Of a DNA stretch of 50,822 bases, positions 45,950 through 50,822 are shown one piece after another. The position numbers were made by a program, and so were the translations under genes. The stretch covers positions 1 through 50,822 of the forward strand of contig JAWQRO010000175.1 in the NCBI GenBank assembly GCA_033557835.1. Direction: 5' to 3'. The first letter of the stretch is position 1. Every line of letters starts with the position of its first letter. This stretch comes from Helochares maculicollis (Eukaryota; Arthropoda; Insecta; Coleoptera; Hydrophilidae). Under the pieces are notes generated by a model. The model was given only the letters and a program-made list of their open reading frames with translations. It did not search any database and was not told the DNA's origin.

Positions 45950-46690
45950 AATACATTTTTGCCTTCAAAATTAATCCTGTGTCTTTAATTACGACGAAGG
46001 GAAGAATTTAATTAGCAATTTGCATATCTGATTGAGCGGTGGCTGTAAAAAAATTAAATAAAACCCGCACTCAAACACCCCACATGTACGAAGAGTGGAT
46101 ACGCCGAGGAAGGTACACTTTCGTGCATACTAATAAAAACATAGAAAATCTACATACGTTCGAAATGGCTGTAATAATAATTGCGTTAGCTTCGCCGCAC
46201 CGCCTCGAAAAGGAATATTCGTTATCCTGACTGTGGTGGTCCTGCGGACTTCGAAATAAAACAAATACTCTCCGGTGGCACCGCCGCCGCCGCCACGGTT
46301 AGAAAGAGTGAGGAGGAAGGCCTGGACGATGAGGAGGAAGAGGACCTTTTTCTTTGTGCGATTTTGTGGCGCGCCATGCATGGTGGTTTGGATGCTGATT
46401 CTGTTAGCGGACTCTGCGCGCCACCGCTTCTCGCTGGCCGCCGCCGCGTCGTCCAGGAGGATATGGTGAACATCCCCGTTATGTTATTTCATTAAATTGT
46501 GGCCATCTTTTGCAAAACGGACTTAAAATTCTGGTCGGGTGTTTGTGTTTTGAATATACTAACCAAGTGTGACTTTGCATACACTTATTTGATTTATTAG
46601 CAGCGTTCCCATGTGGTCGCAGGACCCTGCCAGGTCGGCCGCCACCACATTCGGAATTTATCCGCTTGCACCCTTCCTAGGGATATCCTG
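45950..46690. other. GC-rich, CpG-containing island
   Basis: This is one of the most GC-rich stretches of the window, with a (gcc)n run near 46280 and several gcgc/cgcg words. Several frames are open on both strands across 46190-46490. Such composition is common around first exons and promoters in AT-rich insect genomes; whether this is one is an inference. Confidence 0.4.
46329..46465 (+). CDS. candidate first coding exon with signal peptide
   Basis: The ATG at 46329 opens MRRKRTFFFV, followed by a hydrophobic core CMVVWMLILLADSA and then polar, alanine-rich sequence. This is the layout of a secretory signal peptide or signal anchor: basic start, hydrophobic stretch, small residues. A possible splice donor (atg-GTGAAC) lies at 46466, just before an in-frame stop. 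The upstream GCC-rich sequence would be 5' untranslated. A competing plus-strand frame (46190-46494, with an acidic EEEGLDDEEEED block) and serine-rich minus frames are equally open, so this is only a candidate. Confidence 0.25.
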
Positions 46691-46699
46691 AATGTTTTT

Positions 46700-46805
46700 T
46701 AATTGTACGTGTTTTTAAATAATAACACTTATTACGAACCTCTTCGTTTACGTCCACTCAACTCGCCCGATTTGAATCCAATTGATGTTGAAACTATAAA
46801 TAGTT
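46700..46805 (+). pseudogene. Tc1/mariner-superfamily transposase scrap
   Basis: One frame reads LRLRPLNSPDLNPIDVE (from 46742) before a stop. NSPDLNPxD is the conserved stretch around the third catalytic residue of Tc1/mariner-superfamily transposases. Nothing else of such a gene is visible nearby, so this is either a very short remnant or a chance match. Confidence 0.4.
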
Positions 46806-47105
46806 CTCAGCACTCTTAATATTTTTCTAGCATTACTATGAATTATTTAAAAGTATGTTATACTGGACTGACTTATAATGTAAGCTTTTACTGCTGGAAC
46901 AAACGTTTGTGCAGTAGAGATACGCTTGGAAGCTACGCTGTGATGTTTTGAAATTTTCGTCTCATATCCTATGTGTCCCATGCACTTTTACGCTCTTAAA
47001 AACGCATGAAAAAGTCATTATGATTGTAATTATGCATGGGCTTTTCACAATCTTATTTTGAGCCAATTTCATTCCGTTGGAAGAGGAAAAAGATGTTGTC
47101 TTGAC
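46806..47105. other. AT-rich spacer
   Basis: Nothing is recognisable up to the left end of the hAT element. Confidence 0.45.
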
Positions 47106-47647
47106 CAGTCTTTCTCAAAGTGGGCAATAACGTCTCCTTGTGGGCATTGGAGACCTAGAGGGGGGCGTTAAGGGGTCCAGACAAAATGGGGGGCGTTGCC
47201 GTGGTGTAGGGGGGAGATGATGGTTGATTTGTAATTTCATTTATTTTACATTTTAAATTTCACTAAAATTAAAATCTATCTACTACTCAATATCGAGTAA
47301 TTAGTTTATATTTCTACTCTGTATGACGGTATAAAAACTTAAAATACTTAACATAGATTTTGTAGGATAGGCCGCACGCCATACGCAATCAACTTGTAAC
47401 AAGTTTCTGTTAAGTTCATCGATACTTGTCCTAACTTGCTCTGTACGGTTGAGCGTCGAAAGAGATAAACGAGTTTGAGCGTGCTGAATATAAATCCTAT
47501 ATAAAAGTTCGTAATATTTCTTACATTTTCATTAGGAAATCACTATATTTAAACAAGTTTTTGAGTTCAACACTTTATTTACGTATTTCTGAAAACAAAG
47601 TCTAGTCGCAAGCAAAAAAGAAGAAACGGCAATACAGTGGATAATAT

Positions 47648-47889
47648 GTTAAATATGAATTCGTAAAAAATTCGACAAATCCATCTTTGCCTTTTTCAAT
47701 TTTCAAACGAAGAGATGAAGCCTTCCAGACTTCAAGATAATTTGAATAAAGTGCATCCAGATAAGAAGGATAAAAATGTAGCCTATTTTCAAGATCTGGA
47801 AAAGACGTATATTGCTCAGCCAAGTGTATCGAAACTTTTTTCGGTGGCTGCTAAGCAAGACGATGATGGACTTCGAACTACATACAATA
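47648..47889 (+). pseudogene. hAT (ZBED5-like) transposase, N-terminal part
   Basis: An upstream frame with VKYEFVKNSTNPSLPF shifts by one base into the ATG frame at 47715: MKPSRLQDNLNKVHPDKKDK, then YFQDLEKTY, then AAKQDDDGLRTTYN. SNEEMKPSRLQ-x-NLNKVHPDK is the second half of a BED-type zinc finger; the paired cysteines of its first half are not clear. The BED finger binds the element ends in hAT transposases. The frame is cut at the TA where mariner copy 7 inserted. Confidence 0.8.
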
Positions 47890-48736
47890 CTAGGTTAGTT
47901 GAAAAGTTCGCGGAGCTTGGAGAAAAAAGAGCAAAACTAAAAGAAATACCTTTAGTTTTCAGTGTATTCTCCCATAACTTTAATGCATTTGTGCCAACGA
48001 TTTTCCAATTCAGCTATACCATCTCTAAAATGGTTTTCTGGAAGCTCGTCAAAATATTGGTTCGCAGTCGCTATAATTTCTTTATTTGAGGAAAAACCCT
48101 TTCCACGGAGAACTTTTTTTAAATTTGGAAATAGATAGCAGTCCGAAGAGGCTAGATCGAAAGAGTAAGGTGGATGTTTGATCAATTCATACCGTAAATC
48201 GATCAATTTCGTGCACACAGTTTTCTGAGGCCTAGCACATCTATCAAAATATGAAGTAGTCGCTCAGTTAAGTTCATGGTCTCAGAAATCTCACTCAAGG
48301 TTAACTTTCTATCGTTCATTACCATATCATGAATGGTATCAATCATTTCTTCAGTGGTCACACTTTTTGGTCGTCCCGAACGAGGATCATCTTCTAGGCT
48401 TGTGCAACCACGTTTAAATACTAATGCCCACATACACCCCATTGTTGTAGATGGAGCAGCATCCTCTAACACACTCATCATTTCACTAGAAATTTCCATC
48501 GCCTTCAAACCCTTTTTCACTAAAAATGTTATTACCGCACGATGTTCAATTTTTTCCATGATTAAATTATGTTGACACGTCTAACATCAAAGCGTCATAA
48601 AAACACACTGACAAGTCATAACGAGTTGAAACTTGCAGATGCGTTCATTAGAAGCATGTGACCTTGAATGCAGTTGAAATTGTAGCTCTATCAACGAATT
48701 AAAGTTCTCGTTCCGCGAACTTTTCAACTAACCTAG
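47890..48736 (-). mobile_element. internally deleted mariner inside the hAT gene (copy 7)
   Basis: This 847-bp element is flanked by TA (47888-47889 and 48737-48738). The first 25 bases of both terminal inverted repeats are identical, beginning ctaggttagttgaaaagttc. It lies opposite to the hAT coding strand. Removing the element plus one TA joins the hAT codons for TYN and ISLLIAQTGKP in frame, as expected for a clean TA insertion. The identical ends suggest this is the youngest insertion in the window. Confidence 0.96.
47952..48559 (-). pseudogene. mariner transposase with catalytic core deleted (copy 7)
   Basis: The minus-strand ATG at 48559 opens MEKIEHRAVITFLVKKGLKA, followed by FKRGCTSLEDDPRSGRPK and IHDMVMNDRKLTLSEISETM, the paired helix-turn-helix DNA-binding region, up to LGLRKLCARN. 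A stop and a short frame shift lead directly to IDLRYELIKHPPYSFDLASS, then DCYLFPNLKKVLRGKGF and the C-terminus ELENRWHKCIKVMGEYTEN. About 160 codons, with the first two catalytic aspartates, are missing between the halves. In the third motif SPD has become SFD, while the third catalytic Asp (SSD) is still present. It is a non-autonomous derivative. Confidence 0.92.
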
Positions 48737-50095
48737 TATTTCTTTGCTAATTGCTCAAACAGGTAAGCCACACACCATCGGTGAAACGTTAATTTTGCCG
48801 GCAAATTTTAACTATTGTGCTGTATAAACCGGCGGCAGATATAATTCGAAAAATTCCTTTGAGCAATAGCTCTGTGCAAAGACAAATTGATGATATGGCT
48901 GAAAACATTGAAGAGTCATTGTGCAATCATCTGAAGACTAGCCAATTTTCAATTCAGTTGGATAATTCCACTTTACCAACTAATGAAGCATTGTTACTGT
49001 CTTACATTAGGTTTAATAAAGATAAAAAAATATGTCAAGAACTATTATTTACGAGAAATTTATATGCAGGCACAAAGGAGAGCGGGGTGTGAAAAAGGCT
49101 TCAAGTTGTATAATACTTAAAAAAATAAAATTACGGATGTGCTTGCTGTACATTGCCTTATAAATCGACAACATTTAGTTGCTAGAAATTTAAGTGAACG
49201 ACTGTTTCAATCATTGCAACATGTCATCAGAGCAGTCAATAAAATGTGAAACAGCTCTTTAAATGAGAGATTGTTTAATCAGCTTTGTTTTGCTAATGGT
49301 GATGATTTTAACAGATTGATATTTTACACAGAAGTGTGTTGGCTATCAAAAGAAAATTGTCTGACTCGATTTTACAATCTGTTTGACTCTGTCATAGAGT
49401 TCTTGGAAATCAAAGACACAGAATTGCGCGACAACTTCATCACATCAAAGAATGATATCACATACCTGACAGACCTTTATACATTGCTTAATGATATGAT
49501 TCTCCAACTTCAAGGCGATGACCTTACTAAAAACAAAAATGTCGTCGCTGCTTTCAACTCCAAGCTGCTCTTACTCAAGAAGAATATCGGCAGACGTAAG
49601 TTCCATAATTTTCCCAATTTATCAGTACCCTGCAACAACGACGATTTGCTCGTCTACTGCCAACGTTTGGAAAATCTTCACAGTGATTTCATTGAAAGAT
49701 GCTAGGGCATTTTGAAATTGAAAATACCAGACTGGGTATTAGATTCTGTCAAATGTCAACACAGCAATATCGCCCCAACTGTAAAAAGAACTTCTAGATT
49801 TGACAACGAACGAGGAAATTAAAGTCAAATTATAAAATGGCTATCAACAATTTTGACTACAAAAGTCAATTCCGCAGTTGTACCCCGGATTGTGGTCTAT
49901 CGTTCAACGATTTTAATAGTAATCCCATCGTCTTATTTGTGTGAACGTTAATTTAGCGCTGTGACAACGCTGCTTACTAAAAAGAGAAATCGTTAGCAAG
50001 TTACCAAACGCGGCGACTTACCACAGTTTTTGAGTAAAATCGAACCTGGTATCAACAAACTTGTTCAAAATCATCAAATTCCTTTATCTCATTAG
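48737..50095 (+). pseudogene. hAT (ZBED5-like) transposase, central and C-terminal part
   Basis: Resuming after the mariner, the gene reads ISLLIAQTGKPHTIGETLIL, a frameshift near 48805, then YKPAADIIRKIPLSNSSVQR, HLKTSQFSIQLDNSTLPTN and LLSYIRFNKDKKICQELLF. At about 49090-49130 roughly 50 codons expected in this family are missing, including the conserved ATDGAPSM block with a catalytic Asp. It continues VLAVHCLINRQHLVARNLSE, a stop, then 49271-49705 with WLSKENCLTRFYNLFDSVIE and YLTDLYTLLNDMILQLQGDD. The C-terminal dimerisation region (PSSYLCER, FSAVTTLLTKKRNR, RGDLPQFLSKIEP) is present but has stops. The end is TAG at 50093-50095. The protein is clearly dead. Confidence 0.88.
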
Positions 50096-50388
50096 ATTAG
50101 TTTTAAAACAAAAATTGATTACCTATCCATATTGATTCTATTAATTCTAGTAAAATATATTCTTAATATTATAAAGTTGCGTTTAAATTGTCCTCACGGA
50201 TAAAACTTTCAAGCTTAGAATGTAACTTTAAACACCACAAACGACTAATGTAATACACTAAAACTAACTTTTTTACAGTCATGAAATTGTGGATTTTATG
50301 TTTTGGGAGTGTATAAAAAATAGGGGACGCTGAAAAATAATTGATTTTCAAAGAGGGCGGCAAAAGAAGTAAGTTTGATAATCTCTTC

Positions 50389-50549
50389 TATAGATTAATG
50401 TTCAGCAAGTTTTCAAAGTAGTCCTTTCATTGCCTTAGCCAAGATAATGCGAAGACTATTGATGGATCAATCTAATGAGTCATATTTGAAAGCTTTTGTT
50501 AAAATTAATTCATTAATGAATGTCCAATAAATGTGACAAAGATTTAAGA
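50389..50549. other. short spacer
   Basis: I see nothing recognisable between the hAT end and the next LINE relic. Confidence 0.4.
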
Positions 50550-50822
50550 GACTAACTATTTCGACGGGAGCTAGGTACGAGAGGGACGATAGTCGTGGCA
50601 CAAGCGTTAGTTTAGAATTGCTACGACTAGAAAAAGAGATGTGTCTATGCTTCATAGACTACGAAAAGCCTTTCGATCATATACATGCAACACCAAACGT
50701 TAATACAACTCCTCTAGTGGACTGATATCGACCAAAAAGATATCCTATGAGTTGGAAATGTATACTAAAACCAAAATGTAGGAGTGAAATTACGAATTGA
50801 TATGTCCAAAAGTTTATATATA
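50550..50822 (+). pseudogene. non-LTR retrotransposon reverse transcriptase fragment, cut by the window edge
   Basis: One frame runs STGARYERDDSRGTSVSLEL to EKEMCLCFIDYEKPFDHI. This is the RT region around motif A: the family pattern is GTRDAI, then YLCFIDYEKAFDRV, where the Asp of FID binds the catalytic metal. Stop at about 50724; a shifted frame continues KDISYELEMYTKTKM-like sequence (family pattern KDIRLIxNLYWxQxA). It differs in lineage from the LINE at 22.6 kb, whose preserved part is the LFLLYxNDxPD region. The rest would lie beyond 50822. Confidence 0.75.

Larger units (their letters stand above)
47106..50388 (+). mobile_element. hAT element (ZBED5-like) interrupted by a mariner
   Basis: The element runs from cagtctttctcaaagtgggc at 47106 to the inverse-type end aagtttgataatctctt near 50387. 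The ends match only partly (ttNtcaaa core) and I could not confirm an 8-bp target duplication. The left subterminal region carries several G-runs (47159-47215). The coding region, 47648-50095, matches the hAT-derived ZBED5/FAM200 group of transposases. With the 847-bp mariner removed it is about 2.4 kb. Confidence 0.75.

Noticed and set aside
1..50822. A CRISPR array, operons, integrases or a bacterial defence system
   Set aside because: The window is eukaryotic. The repeats present have no spacer structure and no prokaryotic gene is visible, so no such system is claimed.

Overview
The window is eukaryotic: AT-rich, with no prokaryotic gene order, almost no long open reading frames, many short repeats, and transposon families typical of insect genomes. 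An insect is likely. A beetle is the best guess, because a 145-bp tract at 30.4 kb reads in strict 5-bp register as degenerate TCAGG, the telomere motif known from Tribolium and other beetles. This is an inference from repeats, not from host genes; no host protein-coding gene could be identified with confidence.

The clearest content is transposable elements, nearly all broken. Seven mariner copies or fragments (9.0-10.2, 11.4-12.7, 15.5-15.7, 16.0-16.7, 23.5-24.4, 39.7-41.0 and 47.9-48.7 kb) fall into at least four lineages by protein and terminal inverted repeat. A 3.3-kb hAT element with a ZBED5-like transposase relic fills 47.1-50.4 kb and is split by a deleted mariner at an exact TA; removing the mariner restores the hAT reading frame. 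There are three non-LTR retrotransposon relics (22.6-23.45, 30.5-31.0 and 50.55-50.82 kb), a Bel/Pao-like gag relic (28.2-28.5 kb, minus strand) and a Tc1/mariner scrap (46.7 kb).

Non-coding repeats include a 34-bp tandem pair (0.33 kb), a three-copy family (1.65, 2.5 and 3.5 kb), a 540-bp tandem duplication carrying an inverted arm (3.8-4.8 kb), a satellite-like array with a period near 320-340 bp (19.26-20.69 kb), an (AT)30 microsatellite (27.25 kb), a diverged duplication (37.85 and 39.35 kb) and a dispersed pair (27.9 and 42.8 kb).

Between these lie islands that look richer in G+C and lack recognisable transposons: 6.24-8.53, 13.93-14.64, 17.16-18.16, 25.08-26.16, 32.4-33.3, 35.5-36.7, 41.76-42.34 and 45.95-46.69 kb. 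They may be host unique sequence: conserved non-coding DNA or undetected exons. Two possible exons are listed with low confidence: a signal-peptide-like start at 46.33 kb (+) and a 3'-terminal exon at 17.97-18.16 kb (-). The 13.93-14.43 kb island has a cluster of TTTATG/CATAAA sites resembling Caudal/Abd-B motifs. The window fits a large intron or intergenic region invaded by successive waves of transposons. The most interesting structure is the interstitial TCAGG array next to an R1-clade LINE relic, followed by a second, degenerate pentamer run; it may be a fossil of telomere-targeted retrotransposition.
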